Shown here: piece after piece, positions 25,548-33,495 of the stretch
How positions within the stretch are numbered: position 1 is the stretch's first letter
Layout: every line of letters begins with the position of its first letter
Source of the DNA: Micavibrio sp.
Lineage (GTDB): Bacteria; Pseudomonadota; Alphaproteobacteria; Micavibrionales; Micavibrionaceae
Direction: 5' to 3'
DNA length: 64,000 nucleotides
Assembly: GCA_030824965.1 (NCBI GenBank)
Contig: JAPJQV010000007.1
Span: 1-64,000, forward strand
Made by a program: the position numbers and the translations under genes
The notes under the pieces: generated by a model
What the model was told of the DNA's origin: nothing
The model's database searches: none
What the model saw: only the letters and a program-made list of their open reading frames with translations

Positions 25548-26019
25548 AGAAGATCGGGTCCGAATATTTGTCGATATTCTTCTGGTAGTATTTACCGACA
25601 ACGACATAGCCGTTTTTGGCGTAAAGACGTTCCGCGCCTTCCGCGCCGATATCGGTATCAAGCTCGATCAGCTTGCAGCCTTCGTCGCGGGCGCGGCGCT
25701 CGGCGAACTGAATCAGTTTGGTGCCATAGCCGTTGCCATGGTGTTTTTCGTCGACCACGACATGTTCGATATAGGTGGTAAATCCGTCATGCAGATTGTG
25801 GTTTGAGATAATACCGATCATGCCGACCATTTCTTCTCCGAGTTCCGCAACATACACGCGGTAGCCTGTCGCGCGGGCGACGAACATGCGCTGGGCATAA
25901 GTCTGCATATCAAGATGTGGCAGGAGTTGCTTGATGATCGGAAAAGCGTGGTGATAATCCGCATCGGATCTCGCTTCGCGGATGATAAGTTCTTGCTGGT
26001 TGTCGGCTCTGTCAGACAT
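25528..26019 (-). CDS. GNAT-family N-acetyltransferase
   Basis: A 163-residue acetyl-CoA-dependent transferase. Motif A is HVVVDEKHHGNGYGTKLIQF with the pyrophosphate-binding HxxGxG; motif B includes LYAKNGYVVVGKYYQKN with the conserved Tyr. The substrate cannot be told. It is the first gene of the four-gene operon ending in trmFO. Near the C-terminus a Lys run (YDKKKK) ends the protein. The upstream region 26046-26101 holds three short palindromes. Confidence 0.88.
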   Translation of the reverse strand: MSDRADNQQELIIREARSDADYHHAFPIIKQLLPHLDMQTYAQRMFVARATGYRVYVAELGEEMVGMIGIISNHNLHDGFTTYIEHVVVDEKHHGNGYGTKLIQFAERRARDEGCKLIELDTDIGAEGAERLYAKNGYVVVGKYYQKNIDKYSDPIFYDKKKK

Positions 26020-26045
26020 GGTTTTTCCTTTGCCGGGTTTATATA

Positions 26046-26101
26046 AGGTTTAACCTGAAAAGGGAAGATATAACATGTTAAGTGGTTGATTTATATAAAT
26101 C
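26046..26101. other. Cluster of three short palindromes
   Basis: AGGTT-T-AACCT (26046-26056), TAACATGTTA (26071-26080) and GATTTATATAAATC (26088-26101) lie within 56 bp between the GNAT start and the end of the polymerase gene. They could be regulator sites for the GNAT operon; A+T-rich DNA makes short palindromes likely by chance too. Confidence 0.35.
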
Positions 26102-27372
26102 TATTCATGAAATTCCGCCATATCGGGGATGCGGCTGAAGGCGATTTTCGTGCCGACATACCCGGCTTGTGTCTGCGGCGTGATGCCCAGCGATACTGTT
26201 TCCTTGCCGTATTTACCGTTGAGTTTATCCAGCGCGGCGGAAAGCTTGTCGTTCTTGGCCTGAAGTTTTTGATGCTCGGGCGATGCCATATCGAACAAGT
26301 CCGGCGTGATCTGCTGACGTTCGCAAAGACCGGACATATTGATGGAGACTTTCTTCATCAAGCCCGGTTTATATGTATCGATCAATGCATCCCATAGATG
26401 ATCCAGGGCTTTTAGGAAGGCGAAATTGTCTTGCGAAGGAGAGATTTTGATGCCTGCACCCCAGCCTTCACCGTCGACGGTGCGAAAGCTGACATCAAAA
26501 TAGGTTGAATAGCGTTCATAGCGGCGAAGGCGCGCGGCGGCTTTTACGGTGAGGCGGCGCGCGATGAGTTTGGCAACCGATGGCGCACGAAGTTCGGGCT
26601 CCAGTATTCGTGAATGTCCGACCACTGTGCGGTTCGGTGTGTCAATGGCAGGTATTTCGAAACCGCGCAGATTGTACCAGAACTTCTCACCCTCGACGCT
26701 GCCCCAGATTTTACGCGCCTGTTTAGGGGAAAGGTTCCAGAATTGCTCGGTCGTTCTAATGCCGCGTTCTCGAAGGTTTGCTTCCATATTCGCGCCGATA
26801 CCGGGAAAGTCGCGCAAAGCCATGTCAAAAAGCGGGCCGGGAAGCATGTCCTTTTCGATGATGACAAGACCGTTCGGTTTCATCATGTTGGTCGCGATCT
26901 TGGCGAGATAGCCATTTGGGGCAAAACCTATCGAGCAATTAATCGCTTCGCCGACATTCTTCCAGATCCCTTCGCGGATTCTGCCCGCCAGTGCAATGGC
27001 GGCTTCCCTATTGCGCTTGTTGGGTGGCAAGCGCGAGGAGAGTTCATCAATCGACCATATCTTGTTGATTGGCGTATGGCGCACGACCTCTTCGATAATC
27101 TTCTCATGGTATTCGACATATTTATCGTGCCGGGCCAGAACCAGTTTCAGTCCGGGGCACATTTTCTTGGCGTCATAGATTTTGGTGCCGGTGCGGATGC
27201 CGAATTTCTTGGCTTCATAAGACGCGGCAATGGCGCAAGTCCCGTCCGTCATCATTGGAACGACAGCCATCGGGATACCCCGTAAAGCAGGGTTCTCCTG
27301 CTGCTCGATACTAGCGAAGTAACTGTTCAGATCAAGAAACAGCCAACTTATGGGGTTATCGGGACTTGTCAC
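26101..27372 (-). CDS. SOS-regulated Y-family DNA polymerase (DinB/UmuC type)
   Basis: A translesion polymerase of 423 residues. The catalytic carboxylates are D14 (LFLDLNSYFASIEQ) and D109/E110 (IWSIDELSS). The helix-hairpin-helix thumb (DFPGIGANMEANLRERGI), little-finger domain and a C-terminal DUF4113-like tail (LSAALDKLNGKYGKETVSLG) follow. QQITPDLFD near 360 resembles a sliding-clamp-binding motif. The start is a GTG (27372) with an AGGA site. SIDEL rather than the usual SIDEA/SIDEC suggests a subfamily away from classical DinB. Two LexA boxes lie between it and the divergent small peptide gene. Confidence 0.88.
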   Translation of the reverse strand: MTSPDNPISWLFLDLNSYFASIEQQENPALRGIPMAVVPMMTDGTCAIAASYEAKKFGIRTGTKIYDAKKMCPGLKLVLARHDKYVEYHEKIIEEVVRHTPINKIWSIDELSSRLPPNKRNREAAIALAGRIREGIWKNVGEAINCSIGFAPNGYLAKIATNMMKPNGLVIIEKDMLPGPLFDMALRDFPGIGANMEANLRERGIRTTEQFWNLSPKQARKIWGSVEGEKFWYNLRGFEIPAIDTPNRTVVGHSRILEPELRAPSVAKLIARRLTVKAAARLRRYERYSTYFDVSFRTVDGEGWGAGIKISPSQDNFAFLKALDHLWDALIDTYKPGLMKKVSINMSGLCERQQITPDLFDMASPEHQKLQAKNDKLSAALDKLNGKYGKETVSLGITPQTQAGYVGTKIAFSRIPDMAEFHE

Positions 27373-27382
27373 AAAATTCCTG

Positions 27383-27411
27383 TTGCGTATGTTCTCATTA
27401 TGTTCTATAAG
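27383..27411 (+). promoter_or_regulatory. Promoter of the SOS peptide
   Basis: TTGCGT (27383-27388), a 17-bp spacer and TATAAG (27406-27411). The first LexA box exactly fills the spacer, the ideal position for repression. Transcription would begin near 27418, giving a leader of about 43 nt. Confidence 0.75.
27391..27405 (+). promoter_or_regulatory. LexA (SOS) box 1
   Basis: GTTCTCATTATGTTC is an exact GTTC-N7-GTTC, the direct-repeat LexA site of alphaproteobacteria. It lies between the -35 and -10 of the promoter for the 29-residue peptide. Confidence 0.88.
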
Positions 27412-27425
27412 AACATTATTAGAAC
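27411..27425 (-). promoter_or_regulatory. LexA (SOS) box 2
   Basis: GAACATTATTAGAAC reads GTTC-N7-GTTC on the minus strand, facing the polymerase gene. The two boxes are in opposite orientation five bases apart, so LexA can silence both divergent genes. Confidence 0.87.
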
Positions 27426-27460
27426 GAAATCAAAGATACAGTCAACAAAAAGAGGTCGCA

Positions 27461-27550
27461 ATGCACAGTTTAAATCTTCGTTATACCCTTCCCAGTTCCA
27501 TTATGTTCTTTTCAATGTTGATCTATGGTTATTGCCAGGCCTGGTCCTAA
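27461..27550 (+). CDS. 29-residue membrane peptide under SOS control
   Basis: A short gene with an AGAGG ribosome site 6-10 bases before the ATG. The peptide starts MHSLNLRYTLPSS, has a hydrophobic segment (IMFFSMLIYGY) long enough to insert in the inner membrane, and ends CQAWS. It is preceded by a promoter with a LexA box in its spacer and followed 28 bases later by an intrinsic terminator, so it is a complete transcription unit. Length, membrane character and SOS control match SidA of Caulobacter, a 29-residue division inhibitor acting on FtsW/FtsN. I cannot verify sequence similarity. TisB-like toxin or a mere leader peptide are alternatives. Confidence 0.72.
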   Translation: MHSLNLRYTLPSSIMFFSMLIYGYCQAWS

Positions 27551-27578
27551 TCGGCGTGAATATAATGGTTTTTGAATA

Positions 27579-27605
27579 AACCTCTCCGGATAACGGGGAG
27601 GTTTT
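27579..27605 (+). terminator. Rho-independent terminator of the SOS peptide gene
   Basis: AACCTCTCC (27579-27587) pairs with GGGGAGGTT (27595-27603; one G-T pair) around a 7-nt loop, followed by TTTTGTCATTTT. It ends the peptide transcript before macA. Confidence 0.88.
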
Positions 27606-27676
27606 GTCATTTTGGGCGTTCTATTTTAAAGGCAAAGTTCTAACTTGCTGAAATAAATCGAAAAGAACGCAATTTA

Positions 27677-28837
27677 ATGAAAAAATTTTTCCTCTTTCTT
27701 ATGATCTTGGGCCTTATAGCCGGCGGTGTGTTTTATTTTAAAAACAAGAATGACGCGGCCGAAGCGGCTAAAGCCGCTTATAAAATCACCGAAGTCAAAA
27801 CAGGGACGATTGAAGAGGTGATTACCTCCCAAGGTAAACTCGAAGCCAAGGAATATGTCGATGTCGGTTCTCAAGTCTCCGGCCAGCTTGAAAAACTGCA
27901 TGTCGAGCTGGGCGATGTCGTAAAACAGGGCGATCTGATTGCCGAAATTGATCCCAAAATTTACGAAGCCCAGGTCGAGGCAACGCAGGCAAGGCTGAAG
28001 ACGCTGGCAGCGCAAAAACAGGAGCAGGCGGCTTTGGTCGTTCAGGCCAGACAGAAATTCGAACGCAACCGGACATTGTTCAGAGCCGATGCTATCTCAA
28101 AGGAGGTTTTTCAGGACGCGGAGACCGCATTGAATGTTGCGAATGCGCAAGTGGCGTCTATCGACGCGCAAATAGAAGAGGCAGAGTCTTCCTTACAGGA
28201 AAGCAAGACCAATCTTGGCTTTACCAAAATCTATGCGCCGATGGCGGGGACGGTCGTATCCCAGACATCACGCGAAGGCCAGACATTGAATGCCAATCAA
28301 TCCGCGCCGGTGATCGTACAGGTGGCCGATCTTGATGTCATGACAGTGCGGGCACAAGTGGCCGAAGCCGACATCATGAATATCAAAGAAGGCATGCCCG
28401 CTTATTTTACAATCCTCGGAAGTCAAGACCGTAGATGGAACGGCAAGGTCCGTCAGATATTGCCGACGCCGGATATCGTGAATGACGTTGTCCTTTATAA
28501 CGTCCTAATCGATGTTGACAATAAAGACCGCCAGCTCATGCTTAATATGAGTACGCAAATGTTTTTTGAAGTGGGCAAGGCCGAAAACGTGCCGGTCATA
28601 CCCGTTAGTGCGCTGGGTAAACGTATGGAAGCCCAAGATAATGAAACGGGTCAGGCTTATATGGTGAAGATATCCAGCGGTGATAAAGTCGAGGAACGCC
28701 AGATATTCGTCGGTTTGATGGATCGCACAAATGCTGAAGTAAAGTCCGGTTTGAAAGCTGGGGAAAAAATCGCAGAAGCAAATGTCACCTCGAAATCTTC
28801 CGATGCGAAACAACCGGCCCGTATGCCAAGGTTTTAA
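27677..28837 (+). CDS. macA: MacA-like periplasmic adaptor of a tripartite efflux pump
   Basis: A 386-residue membrane-fusion protein. An N-terminal membrane anchor (FFLFLMILGLIAGGVFYF) is followed by the first lipoyl half (VGSQVSGQLEKLHVELGDVV), a long alpha-hairpin (about 90-175), the second lipoyl half (IYAPMAGTVVSQTSREGQTL) and beta-barrel/membrane-proximal domains. The adaptor links the MacB ABC pump to an outer-membrane channel. It lies 3 bp before macB and an outer membrane factor follows, so the complete pump is encoded in one operon. Confidence 0.93.
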   Translation: MKKFFLFLMILGLIAGGVFYFKNKNDAAEAAKAAYKITEVKTGTIEEVITSQGKLEAKEYVDVGSQVSGQLEKLHVELGDVVKQGDLIAEIDPKIYEAQVEATQARLKTLAAQKQEQAALVVQARQKFERNRTLFRADAISKEVFQDAETALNVANAQVASIDAQIEEAESSLQESKTNLGFTKIYAPMAGTVVSQTSREGQTLNANQSAPVIVQVADLDVMTVRAQVAEADIMNIKEGMPAYFTILGSQDRRWNGKVRQILPTPDIVNDVVLYNVLIDVDNKDRQLMLNMSTQMFFEVGKAENVPVIPVSALGKRMEAQDNETGQAYMVKISSGDKVEERQIFVGLMDRTNAEVKSGLKAGEKIAEANVTSKSSDAKQPARMPRF

Positions 28838-28840
28838 GGT

Positions 28841-30778
28841 ATGAGTGCCATCCTCGAACTTAAAAACATTAAACGTTATTACGCTGAAAGCGAAATTCCG
28901 GTTAAGGCCCTTGACGATGTTTCTTTGACGATCAACGCCGGAGAATTCGTGGCCATTATGGGGCAATCGGGTTCGGGCAAATCAACGCTGATGAACATCA
29001 TCGGCTGTCTAGACCGTCCGACGGAAGGCAGTTACAAGGTTTTGGGACGTGAGGCTTCAAGCCTTGAAAAAGATGAACTGGCAGCTTTGCGAAGCCAGAC
29101 ATTCGGTTTTATCTTTCAAAGATATAATCTTCTCGCAACATCGACCGCATCGGAGAATGTCGAAATTCCGGCGATGTATGCCGGACTCGCCAAATCAAAA
29201 CGCAAAAAACGCGCAAAAGAGTTATTGACCAGCCTAGGGCTTGGTGAACGTGGCGGGCATCGCCCATCGCAATTATCAGGAGGTCAGCAACAGCGCGTGG
29301 CAATTGCCCGCGCCTTGATGAACGATCCGCCCGTCATTCTGGCAGATGAACCGACAGGGGCGCTCGATAGTAAGAGCGGGCAGGATGTCATGGCACTCCT
29401 TAAAGACCTGCACGCGCAAGGCCGAACGATTATACTGATTACCCATGATGAGCATGTGGCGTCTCATGCGAAACGCATCGTGCGGATACAGGATGGAAAG
29501 ATTATCGAAGACACAAATGTAACTTCTGCGCTGAGTTCGCCCGAACAGGAGTTCATGAACAATACAGGGAACGATCAGCAGCGGCTAACCGCTGACGCAG
29601 GCGAAGCGGTTACAACGGCGCTGCGATCACTGCGCGTCAATAAATTCCGGACGGCTCTCACGCTTCTTGGCGTAATTATTGGCGTCGGAGCTGTCGTGGC
29701 CATGCTCGCCATCGGTAACGGCAGCAAAAAGAAAGTCCTCGACCAGATCAGCGCCATGGGGACGAATATATTATCGGTACGCCCTGGTGCGCCGGGTATC
29801 CGCTCTACCGGCGATATTGCGACCATGACGCTAGACGATGCGAAAGCCATTGAGGAATTGCCTAATATCGAAACGGTAGTAGGGGAAAGATCGTCACGCT
29901 CGACATTGCGGCTTGGTAATATCGATTATGCGACATCGGTGCAAGGCGTCAGCCCGGGGTTTCCTATCGCGCGGGACTGGCCGGTGGAAGAAGGCAATTT
30001 CTTTACGGCACGGGATGTTGACTCTTATGCGCCTGTCATGGTCCTTGGAAAAACCGTGGCGAATAACTTTTTTCCGAACGGCGAAGAACCGGTGGGTAAG
30101 TACATTCTCGTTGGCAATATTCCTTTTCAGGTTATCGGTGTCTTGAAAAGCAAAGGCGCGGCTCCCTGGGGCGGCGATCAGGATGACTCCGTTTACATTC
30201 CAATCACAACCGGTCTTATTCGCATTTTCGGGCAATCCTATTTAAGCGGCATTACGGTCAAGGTTACCTCGACGGAAATGATTGAGGCTACGCAGGCGGC
30301 AATTGAGGAATTACTGAAACGACGTCACAGGAAGGAAGATTTCTTTGTCCGCAATACCGCGTCGATTTTAGAAACGGCAGATCAGACAATGAGCGCATTG
30401 ACGATCCTCCTTGGCGCAATTGCCGGGATATCACTTCTGGTCGGTGGGATCGGCGTCATGAATATTATGCTCGTTAGTGTAACAGAACGCACGCGCGAAA
30501 TCGGTATCCGCATGGCAACGGGGGCACGGATGCGAGATATATTAATCCAGTTCAATACAGAGGCTGCGGTTGTCTGCACCATTGGCGGTTTTATTGGAAT
30601 TGGTCTGGGATTCTTGGCGGGATGGATAGTTTCCCTTTTCGGCATCGATGTGATTTTTTCAGCCATGCCCTCGCTGCTGGCCTTTTCATGCGCTGTTTTG
30701 ACGGGTATTGTCTTTGGCTATCTGCCTGCCAGAAAAGCCGCCAATCTAGATCCTGTCGTCGCCCTAAGCTCGGAATAA
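28841..30778 (+). CDS. macB: MacB-type ABC exporter (ATPase-permease fusion)
   Basis: A 645-residue half-transporter. The N-terminal ATPase (about 1-230) has Walker A GQSGSGKST at 41-49, signature LSGGQQQRVAIARAL and Walker B VILADEPTGALD. A membrane helix near residue 280 (ALTLLGVIIGVGAVVAMLAI), a large periplasmic domain, and three C-terminal helices with the FtsX motif (GIGVMNIMLVSVTERTREIG) follow. MacB drives efflux of macrolides, peptides, haem precursors or toxins by mechanotransmission; the substrate here is unknown. Confidence 0.95.
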   Translation: MSAILELKNIKRYYAESEIPVKALDDVSLTINAGEFVAIMGQSGSGKSTLMNIIGCLDRPTEGSYKVLGREASSLEKDELAALRSQTFGFIFQRYNLLATSTASENVEIPAMYAGLAKSKRKKRAKELLTSLGLGERGGHRPSQLSGGQQQRVAIARALMNDPPVILADEPTGALDSKSGQDVMALLKDLHAQGRTIILITHDEHVASHAKRIVRIQDGKIIEDTNVTSALSSPEQEFMNNTGNDQQRLTADAGEAVTTALRSLRVNKFRTALTLLGVIIGVGAVVAMLAIGNGSKKKVLDQISAMGTNILSVRPGAPGIRSTGDIATMTLDDAKAIEELPNIETVVGERSSRSTLRLGNIDYATSVQGVSPGFPIARDWPVEEGNFFTARDVDSYAPVMVLGKTVANNFFPNGEEPVGKYILVGNIPFQVIGVLKSKGAAPWGGDQDDSVYIPITTGLIRIFGQSYLSGITVKVTSTEMIEATQAAIEELLKRRHRKEDFFVRNTASILETADQTMSALTILLGAIAGISLLVGGIGVMNIMLVSVTERTREIGIRMATGARMRDILIQFNTEAAVVCTIGGFIGIGLGFLAGWIVSLFGIDVIFSAMPSLLAFSCAVLTGIVFGYLPARKAANLDPVVALSSE

Positions 30779-30790
30779 TTGGAGTACATA

Positions 30791-32224
30791 ATGAAAAAAA
30801 TAATTTCAACACTTCTGGTTTCGACAATGCTGGCTTCATGCTCCCTCATACCAGACTATCAACGTCCCGACGTTCCGGTTGCATCGCAATGGAGCAACGG
30901 ACAGGGGCAGCAGGAAACACCGCGCCTGGCTTTCGATTGGTGGAAAAGTTTTGGCAGCGATGAATTGAACCAGTTGATGGCCGATGGCTTGAATAACAAC
31001 CTTGATCTCAAAGCATCCTATCAGAGAATTCAGCAATCGCGCGCTTCCCTGACCGTCGCCAGATCAAGCCTGTTTCCAACTCTCGATGCCAGCGCGGATA
31101 TATCGAGATCCAAAAGCCTAAAGGATAATGGCGGCGGCGGAACAAGTTTCAACCAGATTTCAGGGTTTAGCGGCGGTGGCAACTCACGCGATGGTGACAC
31201 GAATTTCAATGGCGGCTTGCAAGTAAGTTATGAGCTCGATCTTTTCGGAGCTAACCGCGCGGAAATAGATTCTTCAAGGGCTCAGCTCTTAAGCACGAAA
31301 TATCAATATGACGCGCTGGCACTTGTTGTAATGGGGGATGTATCGCAAACATATTTCAATATCTTGAGCGCGCGTGAAAGGCTTCAAATCGCCGATCAGA
31401 ATTTAAAGAATGCACAGGAAATCCTGCGTATCGTTAATGCAAGATATGAAGCCGGATCGGCATCGGGACTGGAAACGGCGCAGCAGAAATCATCGCTTGG
31501 AAGTTTCGAGGCAAACCGCGCCGCTATTTTGCAGGAAATAACAGTTTTTGAAAATGCGCTGGCTATTCTTCTCGCCAAGCCTCCGCAAACGGTTGCGGTT
31601 GCCAAACAGGATTTGAACAATCTGATTATACCGGAAATTAATCCAACCCAACCATCGACTTTGTTAACTCGCCGTCCGGATATCGCGGCAGCCGAAGCCG
31701 ATTTACTTGCCGCGAATGCCGATATCGGCGCGGCGCGGGCGGCGTTCTTCCCCTCGATTACTTTAGGGGCAGGCGTGTCAGCCATTGCGTCACCGATTAC
31801 ATCTTCGATGACATCGGCTCTTAGCACGACATCTTCTATTTTGTTACCGATTTTCAGAGGTGGCGCATTGCTGGGTAATTTAGGCCTGACAAAAGCGCGT
31901 CAATTAGAATTGGTGGAAACCTACCGCAAAACGGTTCTGGTTGCCTTTCAGGAAGTCGAGGATGCTCTGGCGGCAGAGAAGGCTTCTGCCCAACGGGAAT
32001 TATCCTTCAAGACCGCAATGGATGAGGCGCAGAAAGCCTATGACATCTCTATGTTGCGTTACAAAGCAGGAAGCATTGATTTTCAAACGGTTATCGATTC
32101 CCAGAGCGCTTTATTAAACGCCCAGCAGAGTTATTCGCTGTCGCGAAACGAACGTTTAACCGCTGCAACCAGCCTGTTTAAAGCTCTTGGCGGCGGGTGG
32201 GAAAGCAGCCAAGCCTTGAAATAG
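30791..32224 (+). CDS. NodT/OprM-type outer membrane efflux lipoprotein
   Basis: The outer-membrane channel of the MacAB pump. The signal peptide MKKIISTLLVSTMLASC has lipobox LASC, followed by LIPDYQRPDVPVASQW, typical of the NodT subfamily. Two outer-membrane efflux repeats follow, each ending in long coiled helices, with LLTRRPDIAAAEADLLAANA in the second. The ATG at 30791 has a GGAG site at 30780-30783; an in-frame TTG at 30779 is not needed. It starts 12 bases after macB. This is also the only TolC-like gene in the window and might serve the type I secretion system as well. Confidence 0.92.
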   Translation: MKKIISTLLVSTMLASCSLIPDYQRPDVPVASQWSNGQGQQETPRLAFDWWKSFGSDELNQLMADGLNNNLDLKASYQRIQQSRASLTVARSSLFPTLDASADISRSKSLKDNGGGGTSFNQISGFSGGGNSRDGDTNFNGGLQVSYELDLFGANRAEIDSSRAQLLSTKYQYDALALVVMGDVSQTYFNILSARERLQIADQNLKNAQEILRIVNARYEAGSASGLETAQQKSSLGSFEANRAAILQEITVFENALAILLAKPPQTVAVAKQDLNNLIIPEINPTQPSTLLTRRPDIAAAEADLLAANADIGAARAAFFPSITLGAGVSAIASPITSSMTSALSTTSSILLPIFRGGALLGNLGLTKARQLELVETYRKTVLVAFQEVEDALAAEKASAQRELSFKTAMDEAQKAYDISMLRYKAGSIDFQTVIDSQSALLNAQQSYSLSRNERLTAATSLFKALGGGWESSQALK

Positions 32225-32246
32225 GGATGGGGGATTTTATCTTTTC

Positions 32247-32276
32247 TTGACGTTTAATTCATAACGAGACTAAAAA
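32247..32276 (+). promoter_or_regulatory. Promoter of the RcnB-like pair
   Basis: TTGACG (32247-32252), 18-bp spacer, TAAAAA (32271-32276). The ATG at 32306 follows with an AAGGA site. Confidence 0.6.
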
Positions 32277-32305
32277 ATTAAACGGACCAGAAGAAGGACT
32301 ATCCC

Positions 32306-32830
32306 ATGAAACGATTGCTTTTTGCAGTTGCCGCCTTAACCTTGATTTCAGCCACGGCTGCGCCTTCGGTTGCAAAGGCGGATAACGATCGGCGCGGTGG
32401 GTGGAATCGCGGCTCTCACGATCATGACTGGGGAAAAAAGCGCGATTGGCACGATAATCGCAGCCCAAGAAAAGTGTTTTATTATTCGCCGACTTATTAC
32501 GCGCCGCCACGTTCGACGGTTGTTTATTATAATACGCCGTCTTCTTATTATTATAATAACGGCGGAACATATTTTAGCCAGACGTCCAGAGGTCCGACGA
32601 CCTATACCGAAACCTATTATCCTGACGGGTCTTATGCCCGCAGTTATCAGGTAGGCGGATATCTGCCAAGAAATCGTCATTGGCGGCCCATGAACGATTA
32701 TGTGCGTTATGGCCTTCCGGCACCGCGCCGGGGCGAGCGCTGGGTTTACGAAGACCGTGACGCTGTCCTGATTTCCGAAGCGACATCACGCATTATAAGC
32801 GGTGTATTGCTGGCTGCGGCAGTGCGATAA
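32306..32830 (+). CDS. RcnB-family periplasmic protein
   Basis: A 174-residue secreted protein: signal peptide (MKRLLFAVAALTLISATAAP), then a His/Asp/Arg/Trp-rich region (HDHDWGKKRDWHDNR) that could bind metal, a Tyr-rich middle, and the RcnB-type C-terminal domain (VGGYLPRNRHWRPMNDYVRY, then LPAPRRGERWVYEDRDAVLI). RcnB of E. coli is a periplasmic factor of nickel/cobalt homeostasis; related alphaproteobacterial proteins are of unknown role. The next gene, 8 bp downstream, is a paralogue. Confidence 0.78.
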   Translation: MKRLLFAVAALTLISATAAPSVAKADNDRRGGWNRGSHDHDWGKKRDWHDNRSPRKVFYYSPTYYAPPRSTVVYYNTPSSYYYNNGGTYFSQTSRGPTTYTETYYPDGSYARSYQVGGYLPRNRHWRPMNDYVRYGLPAPRRGERWVYEDRDAVLISEATSRIISGVLLAAAVR

Positions 32831-32838
32831 AGGAATAA

Positions 32839-33495
32839 ATGAAGCTCTTTATAACTGTTGTAATTTTATGCCTGTCTGTATGTTCTGCGGTAATTGCTGA
32901 AGAGCAAGTTGCGACGGATAATGCGCTGCCGCAACAAATTATCGACCCGCCAGTAAGCCAGCCTCCTGTGGTTGAAACTCCGGCTGCCGAGATTCCTGCC
33001 CAGACGCCTGAAATTACGGTAACGCCGCCTGTGTCTACAACGCCGGAGCCAGTCAAAGATCGGTCCGGCGCTTCTCAAGGGGAAAGTAATCGAGATCGAG
33101 ATCGAAATCACAGGCGGGATCGCGACGATGACCGCAAAAAAGATGATTGGAAGAAGTATAGAGACAAAGATCGCAAATATCATCGTCCACATGTCGTTTA
33201 TAAACGCGCTCCGCCTAAAGTCGTCTATATCTATCCTCAAAGCTATTATCCGGTAACCCGCTATACCGAAACTTATATAACAACTATTCCTTCGGATTAT
33301 GCTCCCACTCTTCGCGTCGGCGGATTCTTACCGCCCGAGAGACAATGGCGGCCACTAACGGATTTTGCCCTTTATGGCTTGCCTGCGCCGAGAAGGGATG
33401 AAATCTGGATGTATAATGACCGCGACGCTGTTTTGATCAACGATAGAACTTCACGCATTATCAGCGCATTTGTCTTGGCGACCTCGATTGATTAA
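32839..33495 (+). CDS. RcnB-family periplasmic protein with proline-rich linker
   Basis: A 218-residue paralogue of the preceding gene. After a signal peptide (MKLFITVVILCLSVCSAVIA) comes an unusual Pro/Thr/Val-rich spacer (about 35-75) of a kind that crosses the cell wall, then a dense Arg/Asp/Lys/His stretch (RDRDRNHRRDRDDDRKKDDW) and the same C-terminal domain (VGGFLPPERQWRPLTDFALY, LPAPRRDEIWMYNDRDAVLI). The tandem pair arose by duplication, with the linker gained in this copy. Its stop overlaps the convergent UdgX gene by four bases. Confidence 0.76.
   Translation: MKLFITVVILCLSVCSAVIAEEQVATDNALPQQIIDPPVSQPPVVETPAAEIPAQTPEITVTPPVSTTPEPVKDRSGASQGESNRDRDRNHRRDRDDDRKKDDWKKYRDKDRKYHRPHVVYKRAPPKVVYIYPQSYYPVTRYTETYITTIPSDYAPTLRVGGFLPPERQWRPLTDFALYGLPAPRRDEIWMYNDRDAVLINDRTSRIISAFVLATSID

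Noticed and set aside
24825..25661. Longer 278-residue form of the BPL_N protein
   Set aside because: The extra 38 N-terminal residues are Arg/Thr/Ser-rich, overlap the GNAT gene's coding region more deeply and precede the conserved core.
27350..27550. 66-codon reading of the SOS peptide frame
   Set aside because: The longer form would start upstream of the promoter and run through both LexA boxes; the ATG at 27461 with its AGAGG site is the logical start.
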